DNA of 64,000 nt from Cyathus striatus (Eukaryota > Basidiomycota > Agaricomycetes > Agaricales > Nidulariaceae), in assembly GCA_025738555.1 (NCBI GenBank), contig JAOVFP010000010.1, positions 3,224,001-3,288,000 of the forward strand, given 5' to 3'. Shown one piece after another: positions 22,255 to 33,560 of the stretch. A program made the translations under genes and the position numbers. How positions within the stretch are numbered: position 1 is the stretch's first letter; every line of letters begins with the position of its first letter. The notes below the pieces were generated by a model. The model saw only the letters and a list, made by a program, of their open reading frames with translations. It was not told the origin of the DNA and did no database searches.

Positions 22255-23030
22255 GCTGTGAAAATTGTAACAAATGTAACATATGCAAAGAGCATGATGA
22301 GTGACACACATAGAATATGTAATGTGAATCAAAAGAGTAACACCCATCAAATGCATGATAGTTGTGCAAAGTGTGACAAATATAAGTATGTGACATGCGT
22401 GACGAGCGCTAAAAGGGTGACAAATGACAAATGTGACACGCATGAAAAGCGTGACATGTGCGAATATATGTGACAAACACGAAGCACGGGAATGTGTGTG
22501 ACAGATGTGACGCGAGGGAAGGATGTGACAAATGTGAAGCGTGGGAATTTATGTGACAGACGTGACGCGAGGGAAGAATGTGACAAATGCGAAGCGTGGG
22601 AATGTGTGTGAAGCGCGCGAAGAATGTGACAAGTATGATGGGTGTGAATATGCATGAAGCGTGGGAGTATGTGTGAAGCGCGGGAATTATCTGGAGCGCG
22701 GGAATGATGGGAAGCACAGGAAGTTTGTGATGCAGCAGGAAATGTGTGACATGCATGAACAATGTGACAACATGATGCGCGGGAAACATAGGAAGCGCGG
22801 GAAATATGTGATGCGTGCGAAGAGCGTGACAAATGTGACATGAGGGAAATCAGCAGCACATTAGTACAATAGTAATATCCAATTAGTATCAACCAATGAT
22901 TGCTTATGATCACCTAAAGGATACATACATTAGTAATATTCAATTAAAACAAATCAATGATTGTTTATGATCATTCAGTAATATTCAATAAAAATGGATG
23001 AATGATTGTTTATGATCACTTCTCAAACAT
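22255..23030. repeat. Tandem arrays: gtgacatgcgtgaagcg, then tgattgtttatgatcac
   Basis: Positions 22,260-22,850 are a degenerate gtgac/gaagcg(t/c)g array with preserved CpG. Positions 22,880-23,030 hold three units of about 60 bp of the form caatgattg(c/t)ttatgatcac, related to the array at 38,340-39,010. This looks like one side of a fold-back element. Confidence 0.6.
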
Positions 23031-23059
23031 GTGTAAATCACAGACAAAACTGGTACAAT

Positions 23060-23891
23060 CATGTTATTAGATTTGGACAACAATCTGTACTTGGCATTCG
23101 AAGAATTATCTGAAGAACTGAAGAAGAAGGTGCACCATTATGGGCACAGCAATTGAGAAGAAGAATCAATCCACCACATGACCAGCCAAATTATGAGCTA
23201 CAGGAACCAGATAATTACTTTGTAGCTTCTTGTTTCTACTGTGTTGAAACAATTTGTGCACCATGTGGGGTTGTTATTGCATGAACAAAATTTGCAAAGT
23301 CAGAAGGTGCCTGTCAAATTGTGGAGTTTCTGGAAAAAATATATCCAACACAAGAAACTAGACCAAGCTATATATGTATTGATAAAGCATGCATAGTTCT
23401 GAAAATTTTAATCAACTCCCACAATTGGAATATTTGGAAAACCTCAACAAGATTTGTTGTAGATTCTTTTCACTATATTAATCACAGAGTGAAAGATTAT
23501 CTATGTTGCATTTACTGCAATCCTGGTCCTTTGAATGGATCAGCACCAAATTTAGTTGTTGTTGAAAGAGATATAGAGGGTAATGAGCATTATAAATGAG
23601 CATTTAACACTCAGGTATGTTTAATATAGTCTCATTTACAACTTATAAATATTTTTCACATAGGCATGTGAGCAACTAAATGCTTGGTTAGGGGGCTTCC
23701 AAAGTATACTTAATAGAATGACTGTGGATAACTTCAACTGGGCATTGCATGCAATGCTTTTTATTCATACCCAAAGAGTTATTCAAAAACAAATCAAAAA
23801 ACAAAATCAACAAATGCAAACACAGGCAGAACAACAGGCAGATGAGGATGGAATTGAGGAAGATGGAGTTGAAATTAATAGAGTTGATTAG
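23060..23891 (+). pseudogene. KDZ transposase of A1, C-terminal half (CxC5/CxC6 class)
   Basis: The plus strand reads FYCVETICAPCGVVIA, then a TGA where B has Trp, then TRPSYICIDKACIVL (catalytic Asp region), FVVDSFHYINHR, CNPGPLNGSAPNLVVV, a TGA, then after a short intron (GTATGT...ATAG, about 23,614-23,664) ACEQLNAWLGGF with the putative catalytic Glu, and a Gln/Glu-rich tail ending at TAG 23889-23891. The N-terminal half and the cysteine clusters are missing because of the D insertion and linked deletion. In the family the protein is a DDE-fold transposase acting on the element ends. It is close to A2 (57187 upward). Confidence 0.8.
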
Positions 23892-24079
23892 ATTGAATGT
23901 ATATGAATGTAAAAATCTGTTAGAATAAATATATAAATCTAGTGTTAAAATTTGCAATTTCTTCTTTTCAGTAGATTAAAAATCTCACAGTCTCAGCAGC
24001 ATCTGCCTGCCTTTATTGGACTGAGTACAGATTGTTTACATGTAATGAGTATATATAATACTAGTAGTAAGTTGATATG

Positions 24080-24420
24080 AAGTACATATGGAGTACAGGT
24101 AGAGTACAGGTAATGAACATGTATGATAGTCATAAAATCTACCTGTAGTCCAGGTAGAGTCCAGGTAATGAATATATATTACACTAGAATGAAGTTGGTA
24201 TGAGGTGCAGGTGGAGTACAGGTAGAGTACAGGTAGAGTACAGGTAATGAACATGTATGATAGTTCTAAAGTCTACCTGTAGTCCAGGTAGAGTCCAGAT
24301 AGAGTTCAGATAGAGTTCAGAAGTCTATCTGGAGTCCACCTGATGTCTATATGGAGTCTACCTGGAGTCCAGGACTCTACCTGAACTCCACCTGATTTGG
24401 TGGAGGAGTGCAATATACTG
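24080..24420. repeat. Subterminal repeats and right terminus of A1
   Basis: (gtagagt(a/c)caggtaatgaacatg) units are followed by gtagagtccag and cctggagtcc runs and the terminus GGAGGAGTGCAATATACTG. The target duplication ATTTTCAT follows at 24421-24428. Confidence 0.85.
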
Positions 24421-24428
24421 ATTTTCAT

Positions 24429-25494
24429 GTTCATTTCTGTGATGTTTTGACATGGCTGATTGTTTTATTAATGCTTTATCACATTCAGAACATTGAATGC
24501 CATTGTCAACAGTTAGACCTTGTACTTCCAAGATAGGACCCAAGCCTAATTCTGGAAGAATACCATATTTTTTGCACAAATGGTTTATATCTCCATCTGC
24601 AATGTTTGTGTGACTATTTTTTTTCAAATGATTGATGATATGTTTAAGTTGCAATGCATACTTGCAATTTAAACAAATCAACAACTTGTATGCTGTATTG
24701 ATGAGAATACCATTGCTACAGTAATGTCTTTCATCAACAAGCTGATTTTGTCCAGAAGGAATCTTTAATTTTATATTTGTATGAATTATGTATGATCCAG
24801 ATATAGATAATTGTTACTCACAGAATTATTATCTTCTAGTCCAGAAGTCAAGTTTGGTAGAATATTATTAGTATTCCCCTGAGATTATTATTATTTATAT
24901 TCATATGTCAATAATTCAGTACATACATGCACAAATGGAATTGGTAAATGATCAGAAGTTTGTGACATATTTGAATCAGTTGTCATAGAATTTGACTGAT
25001 GTAGTACAAATTCAATGAGATTAAGTATGTCTCCAACATATATAATAAAATTCTTACTTCAGATTGTTGTTTTTTAGATGTGTTGGGGTTTTTTATTAAA
25101 GAGTCAGAATTCTACTACAATAGAGTTCATTATATATGTTTAAAGCATACATAATTTGCCACTTACAAATAATTGAGCAGGGTTTTAAGATTTATTTGCA
25201 TATTTCTGTAAAATATTAATATATTTGTCAGATTATGTAAGAAATATATACTTTATCATCCCAGAAACATAGTGATCTTGCAGCATGATCTTTAATAGCC
25301 TGATAGAAGAAACCTTGAGGACAATCTTTATGTGTGTAATAGTAAGTGAAAAGATCTAGAGCATTTCTTTCAACAATGACAGTCCCACTGGCATACTTAA
25401 CTGAGACAGTTTGAGAGCATTTCTTGCTATGAATATCTCATTTGGAGCATGTAGGGAAGGACATTTGACAGTATGTACAGCTATTAGAAGACAT
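24429..25494 (-). pseudogene. OrsD-type zinc finger and N-terminus of the helicase gene
   Basis: The minus strand begins at an ATG (25492-25494 region) with MSSNSCTYCQMSFPTCSK and an SKKC pair, then FYQAIKDHAARSLCFWDDK and short exons. The last exon reads LLICLNCKYALQLKHIINHL and later IQCSECDKALIKQSAMSKHH..H, the C2H2 layout of the OrsD (formerly DUF3505) domain. A1 is inserted directly after it, and the frame resumes at 4868 with EWRSVPVQ. An internal TGA near 25,440 and the split make it a pseudogene. OrsD domains occur in fungal proteins joined to RecQ-like helicases. The molecular role of the finger is not settled, DNA binding being the likely one. Confidence 0.75.
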
Positions 25495-25849
25495 AGTAGT
25501 GGTAAGAAGGAAGAGTAGAGATTCAAGTTTTTGTAATTGACATGTACTTATAGTTTTCCACATGTATTTACATGTGTTTGATGTTCAATAATGACAAACA
25601 ATCATATTACATAATCGTAAATATACACAAATTGATGTTTTATTATACTTGTTATCACATTCAGTCTTGTTTAATAAAATTTGACATGGATTTCAGAAAC
25701 CAACAAACCCTGCAATAGTAATCATTCTAACAGTTCAAAAAAAGGCTACTTCAGCAGGGCATTTGGTAGTAGAAAGAGGCTAGCATTATATGTACAGTAA
25801 GCTTCAGAAATGTACATCAAAATCATTACTTACTATTATATGAGGTTTC

Positions 25850-27871
25850 TTCTGCTCAAAATTCTTCCACTAAGCAATGAAGGTTTTCCAATGTGGGTCT
25901 GATAACACAGTGTTTAGGTACTCTACATATGTCTGTGCATAATCTGGAAGTGGCTCCATATTTACTGCTGCATTAACAGTAACCATACTTGTACTGCCAA
26001 TATTTCAAAATCATCAATGGAAACCACAAATTGTGAACACATACATTTCAATCTGAAGGGTGCCCTCTTTGACAATACCATTCTGCTCTCTCTGTCTGAG
26101 TGTGTCACTAACTTGTGCATCGCATTCAGTGTCCTGAATTTTCCTTCATAATATTAAACAAGGTTAGTTAGATACACAAAAATAAATTAAGTGTCAAACC
26201 TACCTGGGAATGACTTCATTGACTGCTGGAATGCTGTTCAAGTTAGAGCTTCTAGACATATCAGTGATACTATTATTGATCCCTGACGACACCACAGAAG
26301 TTCTGAAGATGACATAACAAAATATAATTAGTTACTTGCGAAATGAATTACATGAAGTACTTGACCTCAAACACCCAGATTGCCTCATGCCTGATTTCAT
26401 TGTCTTAGAAGTCTTGCTCTGCTTTTTTCCTTTGGCAATACATGGAGGTCCTAATTCCAACTCCTCAAGACACTTTTGATTTGCTGCAATATTGTTGGTT
26501 CTTGTTGCATCATATTTAGACATTCATTGGCCATTGGATGCAGTAACATATTCAACAGGGGGGAGGTTCAGTTTTGGTCCACTCTCAAGGCACTGCTCCT
26601 GTTCATTCCCACTACCACCATTTCCTTCTCCTTCCCCTTCACTCAAGCTCCTCCCACCTTCAGCAACATTCTGTTTTCCAGAGCCAGATGTAGACCCTGA
26701 CTCATTCATAGCAAGGCTTCGTAAATCACAGGCATCTTCAGCTTTGGTACATATGTTAGCTCTTCAAACATCGAAGTGTAGTAGTTATGTACTTACTAAA
26801 ACATTTATACAGGAAGTTGTCAAACAGGTTCTCAACTTCCTGCTCGAACTTCTTTTGGGATCAGTACTGAAATGAAGTCTAAGTGTAAGATATTATTATT
26901 TGAGTAAATCAGGCAAGCCAAGTACCAAGCTGACTTACATTGAAGTGTCGATATTTCTGCCACGACAAGGATGTGGACCACTTGCAAAGACAGTAAAGTT
27001 CCACCTGGTTAACTTGACAAATTGCTCAATTTTCGCAGAAATTGAGAGAGGAAGTTTATCTATTGCTCTAAATTATGCATAAGTTCTTTTCATATGCTTT
27101 GTTATGAGATGCTTCATCTTCAAAGGCACCTTTGCAGCTGCTATTCTGCATCTCTTGCAGGTGAGCTTTGACTTCTTTCTTTGTATCTTCATCTTCAATT
27201 TCATACAGTTTCTGGGCCACTTCATCTTTGACATTGGATCATGATCTTGCAGGCTTTACACCCTGTAGAACTGATGAACAATATTCCTCCCACTCTGCCT
27301 CTACTGAGTCCTCAATATAATTGTCATATAACTCTTGGTATACCTGCCATTCTTGAAAGGTCTTCTTCTGTATTTTCTTTGGTTTGATATTCAGGATACC
27401 TCAAGTCATTGCTTTAGAATCACAGATATGGTTCTGAAACCAACTACTCAGTTGCTATAATAGTGAGATAATGTAAGTTAATATATATATAATTATTTGA
27501 TGATACTTACTGTATGCCTATCCTTCCAGCTCATATCAGTTGGTCGTCCCCATTCCTTCTCCCAATCGCTGTATAAGTGTCTGAACCATGCATTCGAATT
27601 CCTGCTCTCCCTCACTGCCATATACCTTGGTAACTTGGCAAAGAGCCAGTCTTCTTGATTGGTCATAACCTAAGTCTCCCTAGTCATTCCAGATGTGTGA
27701 GTCTGCACAATTTGACAGTGTGAAAGGAGAATATAATGGTGGAGAGGGAACTGTATTGGCAGGGCAACTATTATATTCATTCAGGATCCTGAGCTCAGTT
27801 TCGGAGGAAGGGCAAGAAGGGTGAAGAAGCTTCTCATACTTCAGGAAAGGGTCCCTGTCTCGCTGTTTCAT
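25850..27871 (-). pseudogene. Decayed fungal gene of unknown function
   Basis: On the minus strand an exon at about 27,525-27,670 reads QEDWLFAKLPRYMAVRES..NAWFRHLYSDWEKEWGRP and ends in a normal GTAAGT donor. A second (about 27,080-27,460) reads AEWEEYCSSVLQGVKPA and LYEIEDEDTKKEVKAHLQ. A last part (26,332-26,700) reads LPPVEYVTAS and MSKYDATRTNNIAANQ..LEELELG. Further exon-like pieces lie at 26,020-26,290 and 25,850-25,980 (YAQTYVEYLNTVLSDPHWKTF). This order matches a large, uncharacterised family of mushroom proteins that I know only by pattern. Several stops and shifts show decay. Not a recognised enzyme. Confidence 0.5.
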
Positions 27872-27899
27872 TGGTCAATGTATGTATATATTGAATTGA

Positions 27900-30800
27900 A
27901 TACACTGTATTTACTGAGACTCTAGCAATACCTTCGAGACCTGTTGATGATGCCAGGCAACAAGAGTAGGGGTGGGGGTGTGAAGAAATACCCTCTCATG
28001 AGCTTGTGGTGGCGTTGTAGAAGAAATTATACTTGAGGTTGCATACTGAGCATCACACTGACTGGTGGATATTAACTATAATAATTCTAGAATGAAATAG
28101 TTAGTAAATTAGATGGTACCGAAGGCCTAGCTATAGTAACTGGAGTTCCGATTTACCTCATTCCATGGTGGGGACTATGAAGCTGGAAATAAGGTTGGTC
28201 CCAAGCAGGTATAAAACCCGAAGTCCTCAGTTGTAGCACACCTTGACAAGACCAAAAATATCTCTTAATTCTTGAAGATGATAAGAAATACAGAAAAAGC
28301 AGTGATTGTATAAAAGAATTGTAGCTGAGAGCTGAGATGCATTGAGCACCAGTCTTGAGGGTGAAACAATAGGCTTGAGACAAAGAAAAGGGGTCTTGAA
28401 TAGGCGTGAAACCCTAAGCCCTAGCATCTTGAGCTGTTCAAGGGACACATAGTACCCAGAGCATCTAAATACTTCCCTGACATGCCAAACAGAAGAAGAC
28501 TCAATGCCTAGAAACAGAGGGGGAAAAGGGAAGCAGTGAGTAGTAAAGTACCTAGTTTAGCGCAATGTAGTGTAAATGTAAATATTAATAATAAAACTCA
28601 CACCATGTATGCTCACTAAGAAAGTGCTCAGTGGGTAAGACTCGGATGCAAGGTGCTTCTGGGTGAAGTAAAGTATAGAAATGGTATCAAAAACCAATGT
28701 TTGAGAGGGAGTGCACACTTAGCAAATGCTTTGATGCATGTTCCTTAATCTCGGACTTAACATGGGCTTATAACTTCACACTTCGCATTGCACTTAGAAT
28801 CTCAAAGCTCACACAAATACTAAAGCATGATGCTAGATGGTATTTCTCAGGGCACAGGAGACTCCTCTTCTACTACACAAAGCTACCTATTAAATATCTT
28901 ACAGAACATGGCTAAGAGAAACTATATAGTTAATACAAAAGCAGTAATTGCACATTAGCTAAGCTGTAAATTAGACTTTTAGACTGGATACAGGTGTCTG
29001 GGATGGACCAGAGTAAATCACCGATATACAAACATATGAGTGCCAAGAATGCGTTCACATGGGATGATAATGAAGGACAATAACTCATCCTGCAGGAAGA
29101 GCGCTCCATACAGAGGCATGATGCTGCATGCTTTGATGTGTGGAATGGGAACCACTGAATAAGCTTGCCGGGAATGCTGGGTCTCAGGTCAGGTTAGGCA
29201 CCTATGGCATGCTGATGCAGTGCTGGTATAGTGTGGTTAGATAGCAGCAACTGCCATGGGTCTAGTGCTCATGCCTTTTCCTATGACGCAATAACATAGC
29301 TTTGATATCCTATTATTATAATAGATGCATGCTTAGCTCGATCTCCAGCCTTACTGGTAATTATTTCCCACCAATGTTGAGAATAAGCTCTGACCTCGGT
29401 GTGTCTATTCTTAGACACTTTCCTACTTAGGCTAGTTATGTCCCTTATTAGTGTGAATTGTTCCCATGCTAGCTAACAGTCTGGGACCTCTACCTTAGCT
29501 ACTAATTACAACCCAGATATATTGTACTGCTTGTAAGTAGCATATAGAATATAGAAATAATGTTTTTACAGTGGGTAGAAGTACACTAGGCATATTAGTA
29601 GCGAGGAGAAGGAGTAGCCAAGACATGTTGAGGTGCAAGTGGAACACAAGAGTGCACAGGCAAGTCACATATGCTTGGCATTGGCTTCCCAATATTTGGT
29701 TAAGCCATGCTGCATCTCTAAGTCCATGCATTATATGAAACAGGAAGAAATAATATGAGTGCGCTTGTGCAGCACTTTGAGAGACCAAAGTAAGAGTATA
29801 AAAACGAACATAAATAGTATTATTGTAAGTAGAAATAAGTAATAAAGTATAAAATATAAGCAGAATGAAGTAAGTCGATTTATAAGTATAATACTGGGTT
29901 ATATTAGTACATCATCTACTTCCTCCACAGTGCATGGGTGAGTGTGAAGTTGCACTGCATTTATGTAAGTTCACACTTGGTCCACATGTTAATAGATACA
30001 AAATAAAATAGTTAGAGTGCACTTGTGTAGCACTCCAAGAGGCCAAATAAGAGTATAAAAATAAAAATAATGAGTGTATCTAGTATTGAATGAGACAACT
30101 TTGCATATAGCTGAGAGCAGATTCCATTTGTTCTATCTAATTGGCACTTTGACATAAAATAAGATATGGTAATTCAGTCTTGCAAATGATAAGTATAGGC
30201 AGTCAATGCACAAATTGGTAGACATCCTGTTGAAGGGAATATTGAACAATATATAATGGGCAGTGTTGATGTGTTATGTTGTGTTCATTTGCAGTGGTGA
30301 TATGGATATGTCAGCCTCAAAATCACACACAGGTACACCAGCATTCCAAAATTAACAATTATGATAAGTAAGAAATAGAGAGCAGACTTTAACAGAACTG
30401 GTAACTACCTCATCTCGCTTGTTCACTATGTCATCTGAACAGTTATTCCTTTTCCTCCGGAACATTCTTTGAAGAGGAGATAGCCAAGCCAAAAGAAAAA
30501 ACCAGTCTCAACATCATGTGTAAATTGTATTTAGTAATACAACTGACATTGTTCCTTGCTTAAGAAGAGGGATAGTTGGTGAAAAATACACAAAATATTA
30601 GATAGTAATCATTATCTTACTAGTTCTATCACTCTGAGCACTGCACTCACTGTTTGTAACAACAACAGTGAACAGTAAGTCCTGTATGTACTTACTTTTT
30701 TATATTCATTTCATTTGTTTACATGTCACTTTGAGATCATGTGGGTGTGGTGTCTGAAACCCTGGTGAATGGCGAATAGAAAGTCATGAGTACATAGATG

Positions 30801-31600
30801 ATGGTCTCATTTAGGTTCACTTTATGATATATTATCTGATTGACTTATCATCAATTTAGAAAATGCAACATATGTCCATTGGATCAATTAACTTGCTATT
30901 TTCGACCTGTAACTTCACACAACCCCTGTGAATTCCCATGTTATCATTATCGACTCACCTGTACCTTGTGCACCCTCTGTGAGTTCCTGTGTTATAATTA
31001 TCAACTCACCTGAGGCTGTACTTAGCACAACTACTGATTGATTCGAGATCTCTTTCCAATGATAACAACTGCATCAATGTCTCCAATACACACAGTTTTC
31101 ATCTTTCTTGATATGGGTGCTATTTTAAACAGCTGAAGGCTCTTCTTTTATCTGGACATTGCTTATCATTCTGTATTGATACTTATCATTTATTACTGGA
31201 GAATATATTGTCAGTTTCTCTACACTATAATACATGGACAGAGCCCTCCTGTTGTTGATTCAGCATTGGCTATCCAAACTGATTAATTACTGGATACTTC
31301 TCGACACGATTTACACAGCTAAAGGTGCTTCTGAACATCACCTACTTATAACTATAACACCACTCATTACTTGAACTGACAATGCCTGTACTACTATGTC
31401 CTTATTTTTCACAACACTATGACATCTGATTTATTAGACTGAACTAACTACTCAATACTTTCCCACTTGATGTCAATAGTAGACCTCAGATCTTCACATC
31501 ACACTGTCTCAAAAAGTTCATGCTGCTATTTCTCACATTATATTTATATAACCCCTGGATTCTGTTACTTTGGGCTCAGATGCCACCATATCAATCTTAG
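27900..31600. other. Gene-poor spacer
   Basis: I see no convincing gene. Two related segments, around 29,735-29,830 and 30,000-30,080 (tgcgcttgtgcagcact..gagtataaaaa), form a direct repeat about 270 bp apart. A tandem pair with cctgtgaattcc(c/t)..gttatcattatcgactcacctg lies at 30,905-31,010. The remainder is unassigned. Confidence 0.4.
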
Positions 31601-31619
31601 ATTAAATGATGAGAATATT

Positions 31620-32560
31620 TGTCCAATTCAGTAATCAGGAGAGCTGCTTTCAGTGGAAAAGTTATATATCTCACATTCTCAATTGGTTATAAGGGTCTAC
31701 TAGAGAACCAATGTCAGATGCACTGCCAGATGCCCTCGAGTGTAAGTAAACTTACCAATGCAGTGAAGGTGGTGTTGAAGAGGAGTGTGTCTGGTGATAA
31801 GAAACACGAAGACAGTTGATAATTTGCGAGGGAGAGAAGAGTAAATGGCAAAAGCATGGAATGGCTAGGTGTGGAAGGTGCCAGTTAATGTGGTGGAAGT
31901 AAGTGGATGCTCTCCATGCCGCCGATATAAGTTGAGTGAGCTAGAGATGGTGTGAGTGCATGGCTGATTTGTTGGCTGGGAACAAATTGCATAGGCAGCA
32001 GAGGAGAAGGTCCTGGTTGCTGGAACCTATCATAATAGAATTCTTGACTTCATGATCCACATGTTCATTTCCTGGGATGTCCATGTAGCCATGTACCCAA
32101 CACAGATTGATATGTTGTATGGTGACAAGGAGGGTGTGTTCTAGGAGACCAACAAGGAGGTCAAGGAAGGCGTCAGCTGCCAGCCACTAAAAGTGATACC
32201 TGATTGTCTGCCACAAAGGAATACAAATGTAGGATTGACTTGATACAAATCAAATCAAAAGCCTGCCAGAAGAGGTGTGTCAGTGGATACTTTCAGTGTA
32301 ATAGTGCAATGTAGCCTGTGTGTAGCTTGCACTATGAAATCTACTTTGAGCCCTTTGCAACATCCCAAAGTTCCCCTATACAAAATATAGTTTTATTTGG
32401 TTTATCAAAGTTGGAGGTAGAAAATGCAACACACCTTTGGCTACTCTGAGGACAGAAAAAGGTTTCTTCCATATGTTCAAGAAAACCTTAGCAGTCATAG
32501 AGAATGCCAATGCCATACCAGAGCTCAGGGTCTTCTAATGGAAATGTTGACATGGCTTTA
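31620..32560 (-). pseudogene. LINE-type RNase H fragment
   Basis: The minus strand at about 31,957-32,108 reads WVHGYMDIPGNEHVDHEVK followed by GSSNQDLLL..LFPANKSA. WxxGHxxIxGNExxDxxAK is the last conserved block of the RNase H domain in fungal non-LTR retrotransposons (Tad/I type), and the Pxx.KSA segment usually follows it. The catalytic His (GH) is Tyr here. Neighbouring frames have stops and give no clear reverse transcriptase. It is probably a 5'-truncated, decayed LINE end. Confidence 0.45.
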
Positions 32561-32619
32561 GAGCCTGGACAGAGTTCAGTGCATGGCAGTATGTATGATA
32601 CAATGCATGTTGTGATGCT

Positions 32620-33420
32620 GAATCAAATAGCATGGTTGCAGGTGAAATGCTTGTGAGTCAAACAGTGAACAGAGGGGGGCATATGGTTATAAGTACAATT
32701 GGGAGCAACACTTACAAGTCAGACTGTGAATGGAAGATTGAGAATGGAGTTGGTTGCAGGCTGTGGGGGGGGCAAGTGAGGGAACAAGTGAGGGGACAGG
32801 TGAGAGGGTTCTCACAAAAGGGGAGATGTCAAGAGAGAATTGATGAGAATTCGACTAACCTGACAGGTGGAATACACACTATGACATTGATTTATTAATA
32901 TTGATATGATGTATGTTACAGTGATGAATCGAACAACACAGTTGCAAGAGAGACAGTTGCAAGTCAGACTCTGAACAGAGGATTGGGGATGTAGTTGATT
33001 GTGAGCTGTAGAGGGGGCAAGTGAGGGGACAAGTGAGGGGACAGCTGGGAGAGTTCTCGTAAAAGGGGAAATGTCGAGAGAGAATTGATGAGAATTTAAC
33101 TAACCTGACAGGTGGAATACACATTATGACATCAATTTATTAATATTGATATGATGCATATTGCAATGTCGAATCAAACAACACATTATGACATTGACTT
33201 TTTAATATTGTTATGATGCACATTGCAACATTGAATCAAAAAATGTAGCTATAGGAGAGACACTTGCAAGTCAAGTTGTGTAATAGTTAAAGAGCTATTA
33301 TTATTGTATGTATAATATGATGCACATTGCAATGTCAAATCAAACAACACAATTGCATATAAGACACTTGCAATCTGTGATCATCGAAGTGCTATTATTA
33401 TAAACATAGCAATCTGCTGC
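32620..33420. repeat. Tandem repeat of about 240 bp upstream of transposase C
   Basis: Two to three units share ctaacctgacaggtgg, attaatattgatatgatg, caagtgaggggacaagtga and gcaagtcaga; the first two are about 242 bp apart (32,858 and 33,100). Later units (33,180-33,420) are shorter. It may be the leader or subterminal repeat of the CxC2 element. Confidence 0.65.
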
Positions 33421-33560
33421 ATTTCATTCTTAGTAAGTACTTTAATTGATTATTATCTATGACTCCTTGTAACCATGCACATCACACAATACACTATATA
33501 TAAGTATGAGTATTAAAGTTGCATAACTTGATCATATTCTACTACCACCAAACCTCCACA

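Larger units (their letters stand above)
4877..24420 (+). mobile_element. KDZ-type DNA transposon A1 (CxC5/CxC6 class), 19.5 kb, with nested insertions
   Basis: The ends are imperfect inverted repeats: left GAGGTCATCATGTTCCTCC, right (reverse complement) CAGTATATTGCACTCCTCC, each followed by AATCAGGT and GTCCAGG-type tandem repeats. The 8-bp duplication ATTTTCAT flanks both ends. Order inside: left repeats, tRNA-like module (5348-5412), palindromic minisatellite (5683-6370), first exon of the accessory gene (6754), fold-back insertion (6798-10519), rest of the accessory gene to 12026, a large block with KDZ relic D (12,027 to at most 23,030), C-terminal half of the transposase (23060-23891), right repeats. 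Part of A1's own genes is missing around D, so deletion accompanied the nesting. The unnested element would be roughly 7-8 kb. Confidence 0.85.

Noticed and set aside
22347..22913. 188-codon minus-strand ORF rich in Ser/His
   Set aside because: It reads the gtgac/gcgtg tandem array in reverse; repeats of SHASH type have no protein-like composition.
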